Assembly: GCA_013150955.1 (NCBI GenBank)
Contig: JAADJD010000027.1
Span: 58,601 to 122,600, forward strand
DNA: 64,000 bases
From: Calditrichota bacterium
GTDB lineage: Bacteria; Calditrichota; Calditrichia; RBG-13-44-9; J042
Reading direction: 5' to 3'
Part shown: in pieces, positions 29,532-36,583 of the stretch
How the letters are laid out: every line of letters begins with the position of its first letter
Numbering within the stretch: position 1 is the first letter of the stretch
Position numbers and translations under genes: made by a program
The notes under the pieces: model-generated
What the model saw: only the letters and a program-made list of their open reading frames with translations
Database searches by the model: none
What the model was told of the DNA's origin: nothing

Positions 29532-29822
29532 TTATTTTTCAATCACAGCCAGAATATCGCTTTCCCTTAAAATCAGGTACTCCTGACCATCAATTTTAAT
29601 CTCCGTACCCGCGTATTTTCCGTAGAGGACCACATCGTCCACCTTCACCTCCAGCGGTACCCGTTCGCCTCGCTCATCCAGACGACCCGGTCCAACGGCC
29701 ATTACCTGACCTCGCTGAGATTTTTCTTTCGCCGTGTCCGGTAAAATGATACCTCCCGGAGTTTTTTCCTCTTCTTCCAGAGGCTTCACGACCACGCGAT
29801 CCGCCAATGGTTTCAGTTTCAT
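29532..29822 (-). CDS. groES: co-chaperonin GroES (Hsp10)
   Basis: A 96-residue GroES. It begins [20 protein letters not shown], with the mobile loop [16 protein letters not shown] and C-terminal [18 protein letters not shown]. It caps GroEL. It is first in the groES-groEL operon with a strong AAGGAGGGG ribosome binding site and a CIRCE operator overlapping the start of its transcript. Confidence 0.98.
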   Translation of the reverse strand: MKLKPLADRVVVKPLEEEEKTPGGIILPDTAKEKSQRGQVMAVGPGRLDERGERVPLEVKVDDVVLYGKYAGTEIKIDGQEYLILRESDILAVIEK

Positions 29823-29871
29823 GTCCCCCTCCTTTTTAATTGTTTATTTTTGATAAATTTAATGCGAAAAT

Positions 29872-29898
29872 TTAGCACTTTTTGAGTTCGAGTGCTAA
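29872..29898 (-). promoter_or_regulatory. CIRCE operator (HrcA binding site)
   Basis: TTAGCACTT (29872-29880), 9-base spacer, GAGTGCTAA (29890-29898): the CIRCE inverted repeat with one mismatch to the TTAGCACTC/GAGTGCTAA consensus. It lies just downstream of the -10 box, where bound HrcA blocks transcription. hrcA itself is in this window at 44097-45137. Confidence 0.93.
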
Positions 29899-29899
29899 T

Positions 29900-29927
29900 A
29901 ATTTAATTTTTATTTTCCCTTTGTCAA
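29900..29927 (-). promoter_or_regulatory. promoter for groES-groEL
   Basis: Minus strand TTGACA (29927-29922), 16 bp, TAAATT (29905-29900), directly followed by the CIRCE element. Confidence 0.7.
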
Positions 29928-29981
29928 GAGAAAAGTAAAATTCCCCATCCGCCCCCTGGCTATCGAAAGGTGTGAAGACGG

Positions 29982-30010
29982 TTGCAAGTGGTGTCGATTT
30001 TATCTATATT
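29982..30010 (+). promoter_or_regulatory. promoter for the RNase H gene
   Basis: TTGCAA (29982-29987), 17 bp, TATATT (30005-30010), followed by GG. It lies 25 bases before the start codon. Confidence 0.65.
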
Positions 30011-30035
30011 GGCAAAAATGAAATGCGAATGACGG

Positions 30036-30647
30036 ATGACGAAACGGTTGACGCTGGCCAGGACCATCTGGCAATTCCTGAAAGAGCACCAGTTTTTTAA
30101 ACGCTATCCGCAATGGTCGCCGGAAGAAGTTCAAACGTTGCTCGGGATCCCTCCGGAAGAAGGAGCAGAGGAACCCTCTCATTCCGATGAAGCGGCCACG
30201 GGCAACCGATTGGTGCGATTGTTTACGGATGGAGCCGCCAGAGGTAATCCCGGTCCAGCAGGTGCAGGCATTGTGATTCAGGATGAAAAGGGGCGAACCA
30301 TCGACGAGGTTTCCTGCTTTCTGGGAGAGGCCACCAATAATCAGGCAGAATACCAGGCCCTGCAGCTGGGGCTGGAGCGCGTGTTGTTATTCCATCCCCA
30401 TAAGCTGGAAATTGCCCTGGATAGCGAACTGATTGTCAAACAAATCCGCGGTGAGTATCGAACCCGAAATGCAGCCCTGAAAGCGCAGCTGCAAAAAGTT
30501 CAGGAGCTGCTGACCCGGATTCCTTTCTGGAACATCAGGCATATTCCCCGCGCCAGGAATAAACGTGCCGATCAACTGGCCAATCAGGCCATTGATGAAT
30601 GGATGCGGGGAACCGGGAGCAAAGGAACCCAATCTTTTGCCCGATGA
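30036..30647 (+). CDS. RNase HI-family ribonuclease with N-terminal extension
   Basis: A 203-residue protein whose residues about 63-195 form an RNase HI domain. The four acidic catalytic positions are visible: Asp in RLFTDGAARGNPGPAG, Glu in NNQAEYQAL, Asp in ALDSELIVKQI and Asp in ARNKRADQLANQA. It would cut the RNA strand of RNA-DNA hybrids. The first 60 residues are a short helical extension not found in E. coli RNase HI and of unknown role. It probably shares its transcript with the nucleotidyltransferase that starts 36 bases after its stop. Confidence 0.88.
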   Translation: MTKRLTLARTIWQFLKEHQFFKRYPQWSPEEVQTLLGIPPEEGAEEPSHSDEAATGNRLVRLFTDGAARGNPGPAGAGIVIQDEKGRTIDEVSCFLGEATNNQAEYQALQLGLERVLLFHPHKLEIALDSELIVKQIRGEYRTRNAALKAQLQKVQELLTRIPFWNIRHIPRARNKRADQLANQAIDEWMRGTGSKGTQSFAR

Positions 30648-30683
30648 GTTTAAAGTACAATTAAAATGAAAGGTGAATCGGAT

Positions 30684-31748
30684 ATGAAAGCGCTGATTAC
30701 CAGTGGTGGCAAAGGTACCCGATTGCGTCCCATTACCCACACACAAAACAAACACTTGATCCCGATTGCCAACAAACCCATCCTGCATTATGCCATCGAG
30801 GCGGTGGTGGAAGCGGGAATAAGGGAGATCGGGATTGTGTACAATGCGGATAGCGATGCCGTTCCCCGGGCCATTGGTAATGGCGAAAAGTGGGGTGTCC
30901 GCATCACCTACATTCCTCAGGAGGCACCGCTGGGACTGGCCCACGTGGTGAAGATTGCTCAGGATTTCATTCAGGATGAGCCGTTCATTTTTTACCTGGG
31001 GGATAACATGGTGGTGGGTGGGGTGAAGCGGTTCATTGAACGATTTCAATCGGACGGCTGTAACTGTCACCTCACCCTGGCAAAAGTCAAAGATCCCTCC
31101 CGCTTTGGTGTGCCCGAACTTAAAGGCAATCGCATTGTGCGCATTGAGGAGAAGCCCCGCCATCCCAAAAGCCAGTTTGCCGTGGCTGGCATTTACATTT
31201 ATGATGCCACCATCTTCGAGGCGGTCAATAACATTCAGCCCAGTGCGCGCGGAGAGCTGGAAATCTCCGATGCCCATCAGTACCTGCTGGATAAGGGTTA
31301 CAAGATTACCTATTCGGAAATTACCGGATGGTGGAAGGATACTGGAAAGCCAAATGATTTGCTGGAGGCCAATCGTCTGGTTCTGGAGAATCTTACCGAA
31401 TACAACGAAGGCGAGGTGGATGCAAAATCCTACCTGGCGGGTAAGGTGATTTTGCAGAAGGGTGCACGCATCGTTAATAGCCACATTCGCGGACCGGTCA
31501 TCATTGGCGAAAATACCCTGATTGAAGATAGCTACATCGGTCCGTTTACTTCCATTTACCATGATTGCGAAATCAAAAACAGCGAAGTGGAATTTAGCAT
31601 CATCATGGATCATTGCCGGATTATTGATGTGGGCATCCGCATCGAGAGCAGTATTCTGGGCAGTGAGGTGGAGATCCTCAAAGCTCAGGGGAAACCCCGG
31701 AACCATCGATTCATTCTGGGAGCGCAGAGTTATCTGGAAATCGTGTAA
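30684..31748 (+). CDS. sugar-phosphate nucleotidyltransferase (RmlA-like, long form)
   Basis: A 354-residue enzyme of the glucose-1-phosphate thymidylyltransferase class. The signature ALITSGGKGTRLRPITHTQN opens the protein, and FYLGDNMVVGG near 100 carries the metal-binding Asp. The C-terminal 110 residues form a left-handed beta-helix with hexapeptide repeats (VIIGENTLIEDSYIGPFTSI), typical of the long form seen also in archaea. It makes NDP-sugars, most likely dTDP-glucose, from NTP and sugar-1-phosphate. The frame is open from 30666, but AAAGGTGA at 30668-30675 fits the ATG at 30684 and the conserved N-terminus. Confidence 0.85.
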   Translation: MKALITSGGKGTRLRPITHTQNKHLIPIANKPILHYAIEAVVEAGIREIGIVYNADSDAVPRAIGNGEKWGVRITYIPQEAPLGLAHVVKIAQDFIQDEPFIFYLGDNMVVGGVKRFIERFQSDGCNCHLTLAKVKDPSRFGVPELKGNRIVRIEEKPRHPKSQFAVAGIYIYDATIFEAVNNIQPSARGELEISDAHQYLLDKGYKITYSEITGWWKDTGKPNDLLEANRLVLENLTEYNEGEVDAKSYLAGKVILQKGARIVNSHIRGPVIIGENTLIEDSYIGPFTSIYHDCEIKNSEVEFSIIMDHCRIIDVGIRIESSILGSEVEILKAQGKPRNHRFILGAQSYLEIV

Positions 31749-31780
31749 CGCGCTTAAGAAATAAATGAGGAGGCGGTCTC

Positions 31781-32563
31781 ATGGAAACGAAAAATTTATT
31801 GGTGGAAAAAAGTGAACATTACGCAGTGGTAACCATTAATCGGCCGGAAAAGTTAAATGCGCTGAATGCGGCCACAGTTACCGAGTTGTACCAGGTGATG
31901 AAGGAATTGCAGAAGGATGAGGCCATGCGGGCCGTGATCATCACCGGGAGTGGGGAAAAGGCCTTTGTGGCCGGTGCCGATATTGCCGAAATCGCCAAAC
32001 ACGACGAGATTTCGGGAAAGATTTTTGCCATGCGCGGACAAAAGGTGTTTCGGTTTATCGAAAAGATGCGCCTGCCGGTCATTGCCGCCATCAATGGATA
32101 TGCACTGGGAGGCGGCTGTGAACTGGCCATGGCCTGTCACTTACGGATTGCATCCAGCAAGGCAAAGTTTGGGCAACCCGAGATTAATCTGGGATTGATT
32201 CCCGGTTACGGCGGCACCCAGCGGCTTCCCCGGTTGATTGGCCGAACGCAGGCCATGTATTTGCTGTTGACCGGAGAAATGATTGATGCCCGGAAAGCAC
32301 TGGAAATTGGATTGGTAAACGAGGTTGTAGAGCCAGAAAAATTGATGGATCGTGCCCGGGAACTGGCCAAAACGCTGACCGAAAAAGCTCCCATAGCGGT
32401 CAACTACATTCTGGATGTGGTGGATCAGGGACTGAATTTGAATCTGGACATGGCCTTGAACCTGGAAGCGGAAATGTTTGGCAATATTTGCGCCACAGAG
32501 GATATGAAAGAGGGAACAGCCGCGTTTCTGGAAAAACGCAAGCCCCAATTTAAAGGAAAATAA
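31781..32563 (+). CDS. enoyl-CoA hydratase/isomerase family protein (crotonase)
   Basis: A 260-residue crotonase. The oxyanion-hole segment is AFVAGADIAEIA near residue 65. The catalytic glutamates fall in GGGCELAMACHLRIAS (near 112) and FGQPEINLGLIPGYGGTQRL (near 132). Both Glu residues are present, as in true enoyl-CoA hydratases that hydrate trans-2-enoyl-CoA in beta-oxidation. No other beta-oxidation genes are nearby. The ribosome binding site is AATGAGGAGG. Confidence 0.9.
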   Translation: METKNLLVEKSEHYAVVTINRPEKLNALNAATVTELYQVMKELQKDEAMRAVIITGSGEKAFVAGADIAEIAKHDEISGKIFAMRGQKVFRFIEKMRLPVIAAINGYALGGGCELAMACHLRIASSKAKFGQPEINLGLIPGYGGTQRLPRLIGRTQAMYLLLTGEMIDARKALEIGLVNEVVEPEKLMDRARELAKTLTEKAPIAVNYILDVVDQGLNLNLDMALNLEAEMFGNICATEDMKEGTAAFLEKRKPQFKGK

Positions 32564-32661
32564 TCCTGTTCCGAAAATTTCCGGAATGGGGAAAACCCGG
32601 GGGAAACATCAAGCGGATGTGCATCCCGGAGGTCTCCACCTTTATTAAGGATGAGTGATCT

Positions 32662-33369
32662 GTGAAGTTGAACGATATGCCCATTTACGTGTTTGTGGAT
32701 TTTGATGGAACCATCACGCACCAGGATACCCTGGATTACCTGCTGGATACGTTCGCTCCACCACACTGGCGGGAAATTGAGGATCAGGTGACCGCAGGTG
32801 TTCTGGAAGAAAAACGTGCATTGCAGATGGAATTTGATTTGCTCCGGGTAAGCCTGGAAACCGCAATCCAGACGATTCAACATCTGCCGATCGATCCCCA
32901 GTTTCCCCGATTCGTTCAATATTGCCGGCAAAATAACATGGCGCTTCAGATTCTCAGTGGGGGAGTGGACTATTTCATTCGGGCCATTTTGCGCAGAAAC
33001 GGGCTGGAAGAAGTGCCGTTTCATTCCAATTCTGTGAAGGTGGTCAACGATCGCTGGAAAATTGTGCCTGCGCGGACACCCCGAATTCGAAATCAGTGTA
33101 ACCATTGTAAGACCTACTGGATTACCCGCGCCCGCAACGAAGGGTTCCTGACCGTATATATCGGGGATGGAAATACGGACCGGTGTCCGGCAACCGCAAC
33201 TCACATAAGTTTCGCAAAGGACCAGCTGGCCGAATATCTCCGGCAAATTGGCCATCCATTTTTGCCCTATCGGAATTTTCAGGACATTCTGGATTATTTC
33301 AATTCCCATTCCATTGAAAAATTAAAGGAGATGACCGGTGCCCAACCCCTCCATTATATTAAGGATTGA
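32662..33369 (+). CDS. MtnX-like HAD-IB phosphatase
   Basis: A 235-residue HAD phosphatase. Motif I is YVFVDFDGTITHQDTLDYLL near the N-terminus, motif II LQILSGGVDYFI near residue 97, motif IV VYIGDGNTDRCPA near 170. The sequence is closest in style to MtnX (2-hydroxy-3-keto-5-methylthiopentenyl-1-phosphate phosphatase) of methionine salvage, or to related phosphoserine phosphatase-like enzymes. No other mtn genes are visible. It starts with GTG after AAGGATGAG; an ATG five codons later is possible. The end overlaps the EIIB gene by 32 bases. Confidence 0.75.
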   Translation: MKLNDMPIYVFVDFDGTITHQDTLDYLLDTFAPPHWREIEDQVTAGVLEEKRALQMEFDLLRVSLETAIQTIQHLPIDPQFPRFVQYCRQNNMALQILSGGVDYFIRAILRRNGLEEVPFHSNSVKVVNDRWKIVPARTPRIRNQCNHCKTYWITRARNEGFLTVYIGDGNTDRCPATATHISFAKDQLAEYLRQIGHPFLPYRNFQDILDYFNSHSIEKLKEMTGAQPLHYIKD

Positions 33370-33829
33370 TGATCGTTTGGTGCACGGGCAGGTGATTGTG
33401 GGATGGGGCAGTTACTATCCCATTCAGGAGTATGCGGTGGTGGACGATGAGATTGCCGCCAACGAATGGGAACGCAATTTGTTGATCATGGCCGTTCCTC
33501 CGAATGTGGAGGCGCGGGTACTGACCATTCCACAGGGGGTGGCCTACATTCAGGAGCACCTGAACGCCCCTGGCGTACGAATGGTACTGGTCAGTTCCCC
33601 TCGCCAGATTCTGCAAATGGATGCGCTGGGATTGCCACTGAAGACAGTGAACGTGGGTGGAATGCATTTCCGAGAGGGACGCAAGCAATATTTAAATTAC
33701 CTGTTTCTCAGCACCGAAGAAGTCCGCATTTTTCGTCAGTTGATGGAAAAAGGCTACACATTTGAATGTCAGGACGTCCCCACCAGCAGTAAAGTGGATT
33801 TAAAAAAGGTGTTGGAACGGACAAAATGA
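33338..33829 (+). CDS. PTS mannose/fructose/sorbose-type EIIB protein (orphan)
   Basis: A 163-residue protein matching the mannose-family EIIB domain over its full length. The phosphorylated His lies in LRIDDRLVHGQVIVGW near residue 15. In a normal PTS this subunit passes phosphate from EIIA to sugar bound by EIIC/EIID. None of these partners, nor EI or HPr, is in the window, so a regulatory or partial phosphorelay role is possible. It starts with GTG after AAAGGAGATGACC, overlapping the previous gene by 32 bases and the next by 4. Confidence 0.85.
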   Translation: MPNPSIILRIDDRLVHGQVIVGWGSYYPIQEYAVVDDEIAANEWERNLLIMAVPPNVEARVLTIPQGVAYIQEHLNAPGVRMVLVSSPRQILQMDALGLPLKTVNVGGMHFREGRKQYLNYLFLSTEEVRIFRQLMEKGYTFECQDVPTSSKVDLKKVLERTK

Positions 33830-34248
33830 CGAAAATTTCGACACACACGATCGAATTATCGACACAGGGACACACGCATATTGTGGACATTACACCGGAT
33901 GTACAGCGGTTGGTGGCAGAAAGTGGATTAAAGGAAGGCCATGTATTGATTTTTGTACCCGGATCGACCGGCGGGTTAACCACCATTGAGTATGAACCGG
34001 GATTGTTAAGGGATTTGCCAGAATTTCTGGAGGAAATTATCCCCTCAGGCCGACGCTACCATCACGACGATACCTGGCACGATGGTAACGGATACGCCCA
34101 CTTGCGGGCCGCATTGATTCAACCGGATTTGATGGTACCATTTGTGGGGGGAAAGTTAACCCTGGGAACCTGGCAGCAAATTATTTTTATCGATTTTGAC
34201 AATCGTCCCCGTCATCGTCGTCTGGTGGTACAGATCTGGGGACAATGA
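33826..34248 (+). CDS. YjbQ/UPF0047 family protein
   Basis: A 140-residue YjbQ-type protein. Conserved landmarks are FVPGSTGGLTTIEYEPGL near residue 45, the histidine-rich YHHDDTWHDGNGYAHLRAAL near 80 (probable metal site) and GTWQQIIFIDFDNRPRHRR near the end. Family members show weak thiamine-phosphate synthase activity, but the true role is uncertain. It overlaps the EIIB gene by 4 bases (ATGA) and ends one base before a convergent small gene. Confidence 0.88.
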   Translation: MTKISTHTIELSTQGHTHIVDITPDVQRLVAESGLKEGHVLIFVPGSTGGLTTIEYEPGLLRDLPEFLEEIIPSGRRYHHDDTWHDGNGYAHLRAALIQPDLMVPFVGGKLTLGTWQQIIFIDFDNRPRHRRLVVQIWGQ

Positions 34249-34446
34249 TTACGAATGAACCAGAGCGTTTTGCTTCTTCATATATTCTTTACGGAAGCGT
34301 TCCGCGTGACCGCTGGTGAACCAGGCGATGATGGCTTCTTTCAGCGTGATTTCCGTTTCACCCTGCTTCAACAGATGCTGATAAAATCTATGAATGGCTT
34401 CCAGTTGCGATTCATAGAAACTGTGGTGACTGCTAAACGACTTCAT
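34249..34446 (-). CDS. small hypothetical protein, paralogue of the next gene
   Basis: A 65-residue protein I do not recognise. A helical N-terminal part (FYESQLEAIHRFYQHLLKQG) is followed by TEITLKEAIIAWFTSGHAERFR. The core I-[TS]-[LF]-x-E-A-[IV]-x-x-W-[FM] is shared with the 63-residue protein encoded 13 bases upstream. The ATG at 34446 has GGGGGA just upstream on the minus strand; an in-frame ATG at 34482 lies inside the neighbouring gene. The repeat of one motif in two adjacent genes argues that both are real and arose by duplication. Confidence 0.6.
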   Translation of the reverse strand: MKSFSSHHSFYESQLEAIHRFYQHLLKQGETEITLKEAIIAWFTSGHAERFRKEYMKKQNALVHS

Positions 34447-34459
34447 GAAATCCCCCTGA

Positions 34460-34651
34460 TTATTGGTAAATGGAATATTCATTGACCCAGACGTTCTGGG
34501 TGTTACGTTTTCGACGACGGGATGAAATGGTCATGCTCTCGCTCATCCAGAGCGCCACAGCTTCTGAAAACGAGATGGGGCGCTTGAGTTCTTTGGCCTT
34601 GCGATCACGGAATTCCAGAATCCGAATCCAATTTTCCGTTACCCGAAACAT
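34460..34651 (-). CDS. small hypothetical protein, paralogue of the preceding entry
   Basis: A 63-residue protein of unknown function. It opens MFRVTENWIRILEFRDRKAK and contains RPISFSEAVALWMSESMTIS, which matches the core motif of the neighbouring 65-residue protein, then a basic patch SSRRRKR. AAGGAG 6 bases before the ATG at 34651 settles the start. The basic C-terminal half and helical pattern could suit a nucleic-acid-binding protein, but this is only a guess. It forms a two-gene unit with the gene downstream. Confidence 0.6.
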   Translation of the reverse strand: MFRVTENWIRILEFRDRKAKELKRPISFSEAVALWMSESMTISSRRRKRNTQNVWVNEYSIYQ

Positions 34652-35106
34652 ATAACGCTCCTTTTTTTCATTCGCTATAATTTTATTTACAAATAAAGTG
34701 CCAAAAAGATATTTTACCCGGAAAAACACAGCGCAATATTGTGTAAGTCATTGGTTATTCATAAATTATAGAAATTTTGTTTGTTTCTTCCCCTTTCACC
34801 CGAATATGCAATTTTTGCATCATTAAGAGATTATTGTACGATTTTTAAACACCCGGTTTCTGAAAATCCCGACGGTAGCTCTCCAGGTATCACGGGTTGA
34901 ACAAGTATTAGCAAACGGTTTGTATGACCGCATTTTGCAATGGAGTCATACAAGCATCGTAATAATCTTTATCAGAGATCGATCCGTTCCCGAAGTATAC
35001 GCAGAAAGGCGGGTATAAAATGTGGGCTGGGCCAATTTGCCCAATTTTTTGGTGGCAAAAATGGATTTCTTGAGGGGAAATCGGTGTTCTAATGAATAAT
35101 CCCGGT
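34652..35106. other. 455-bp intergenic region with a strong hairpin
   Basis: An AT-rich region between the small-gene pair (leftward) and the PNP gene (ending here). It contains a long inverted repeat, TTGTATGAC (34920-34928) with GTCATACAA (34945-34953), plus an inner CATT-TTGC-AATG. No T-run follows. No gene is visible. Confidence 0.5.
34920..34953. promoter_or_regulatory. inverted repeat TTGTATGAC-N16-GTCATACAA
   Basis: Nine perfect pairs, two mismatches, four more pairs and a TTGC loop. It could be an operator or a small structured RNA. It lies between two genes both read leftward, so it could affect the small-gene pair. Confidence 0.4.
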
Positions 35107-35949
35107 TTAGTCAGTTTTGTCCATGCGCAGGATGAGTTCGCGCACCAGTTTTTGGAACGTGTTTTTCACCCGATTGGCAATCTGAGTCACTTCGTCGTGG
35201 GAAAGTGGAGTGGCACTGATGCCGGTTGCCAGGTTGGTGATGCAGGAGATGCCGGCCACTTTCATTCCTCTGGCACGAGCGACCAGCACTTCGGGCACGG
35301 TGGACATGCTCACGGCATCGCCCCCCAGTCGCCTGACCATGCGGACTTCGGCTGCTGTCTCATATGATGGCCCGGTTGATACAAAAAGTACCCCCTTTTT
35401 CAGTGGAATACCCAGTTCCAGGCCAATGGATTCCAGCAATTCGATGTATGGGGGATGGTAGTTGGCATACATGTCCGGGAAACGCGGTTCGGGTGGGACA
35501 ACCGGGCCCCGCAGGGGATTTCGAAACAAAAAGTTGATGTGATCGACGATGATCATCAAATCACCGGGCTGGAAATAAGGATTTACCCCACCAGCCGCAT
35601 TGGTTACGATCAGTTTCTTTACCCCCATCAAATCCATGATACGAACCACGTAAGCCACCTGATCAATGCGGTGCCCCTCGTAAAAATGGGTGCGTCCCTG
35701 AACGGCAACGACCGGTATACCTCGCACCGTACCAAATACCAGGTACCCCTTGTGACCTTCCACGGTTGAGGGGGGATAGTGGGGGATTTCCGACGTGGCA
35801 ATTTTATCCGCATTTTCCAGTGTGTCAGCAAAATCGCCCAGTCCCGATCCCAGAATTAATCCAATCCGCGGCTGAATTTGGGTAAAGCGGCGGATGTAGG
35901 CCAGGCTGTCCTGTAACTGCTGGTCAATGCGCATTTTATGAGCTGTCAT
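35107..35949 (-). CDS. purine-nucleoside phosphorylase
   Basis: A 280-residue trimeric-type (PNP class II-like) purine nucleoside phosphorylase. Conserved segments: IGLILGSGLGDFAD near residue 30, QGRTHFYEGH near 82, VTNAAGGVNP near 115, STGPSYETAAEVRM near 195 and GGDAVSMSTVPEV near 212. It splits purine nucleosides with phosphate to base and ribose-1-phosphate. With the CNT nucleoside transporter and the thymidine and uridine kinases nearby it forms a nucleoside salvage neighbourhood. The start overlaps the preceding phosphatidyltransferase gene by 14 bases. Confidence 0.93.
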   Translation of the reverse strand: MTAHKMRIDQQLQDSLAYIRRFTQIQPRIGLILGSGLGDFADTLENADKIATSEIPHYPPSTVEGHKGYLVFGTVRGIPVVAVQGRTHFYEGHRIDQVAYVVRIMDLMGVKKLIVTNAAGGVNPYFQPGDLMIIVDHINFLFRNPLRGPVVPPEPRFPDMYANYHPPYIELLESIGLELGIPLKKGVLFVSTGPSYETAAEVRMVRRLGGDAVSMSTVPEVLVARARGMKVAGISCITNLATGISATPLSHDEVTQIANRVKNTFQKLVRELILRMDKTD

Positions 35950-36574
35950 TGGTCACATTCACCTTTTCTTTTCGTTTCAGTAAGTGGTAAAATTTAATGG
36001 CATAATATCCGGCAGAAAACAGGAGAAATAATAACGTCAGTGCCTGAAGCGGAACCTGCAGAACGCGAATCTGAAACAGATGGCTGAGCAGGAGTGCCGA
36101 GATGATGGTTACCGCTATCTTCCCCGGCCATGCCGATGCGACCACATAATTTAACCGGGTCATCAGAACCACGGAGCCAATCAGAATAAATACATCGCGC
36201 CCGATGATTAAAACCACCAGCCACAGGGGCAGTCCGTACCCCTGATAAAGGGCAATGGATGCCAGCCCGATACAAAATTTATCGGCCAGCGGATCCAGGA
36301 TTTTCCCCAGTTCGCTGATCTGGTGTTGTTTCCGGGCAAAATAACCGTCCAGAAAGTCCGACACGATGGCCAGTGCGATAACCACGACGGACAGGAAGAC
36401 CTGATGAGTCTGGATTAAATAGTAGATATAAATTCCCGACAGGAGTCGGGCAAAGCTCAGTGCATTCGACAGGGTAAAGATCAGCGACCGCTGAAAAATT
36501 TGTTTGAACAGTTGGTCACTCCGGGATTTCACATCTTTCGCTTTCTTGTTTTGAAATTCATACTCGGTGTCCAT
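35936..36574 (-). CDS. CDP-alcohol phosphatidyltransferase (PgsA-like)
   Basis: A 212-residue integral membrane enzyme with the signature DGYFARKQHQISELGKILD followed by PLAD near residues 83-105, matching D-G-x2-A-R-x8-G-x3-D-x3-D. The form resembles phosphatidylglycerophosphate synthase (PgsA). About five membrane helices are visible. The N-terminal 35 residues are charged and cytoplasmic. It sits between sppA and the PNP gene on the minus strand with very short gaps, so the three are probably one operon. Confidence 0.85.
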   Translation of the reverse strand: MDTEYEFQNKKAKDVKSRSDQLFKQIFQRSLIFTLSNALSFARLLSGIYIYYLIQTHQVFLSVVVIALAIVSDFLDGYFARKQHQISELGKILDPLADKFCIGLASIALYQGYGLPLWLVVLIIGRDVFILIGSVVLMTRLNYVVASAWPGKIAVTIISALLLSHLFQIRVLQVPLQALTLLFLLFSAGYYAIKFYHLLKRKEKVNVTNDSS

Positions 36575-36583
36575 GAACCGTTG

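Noticed and set aside
29982-30010. Extension of the CIRCE-controlled region to the RNase H gene
   Set aside because: The RNase H promoter lies about 80 bp away on the other strand and no second CIRCE is present.
30387-31706. 439-codon antisense frame opposite the nucleotidyltransferase
   Set aside because: Mirror of the well-supported plus-strand genes, with no family similarity.
34255-34485. Plus-strand frame opposite the small-gene pair
   Set aside because: The minus-strand frames share a motif with each other and have ribosome binding sites; the plus-strand one has neither.
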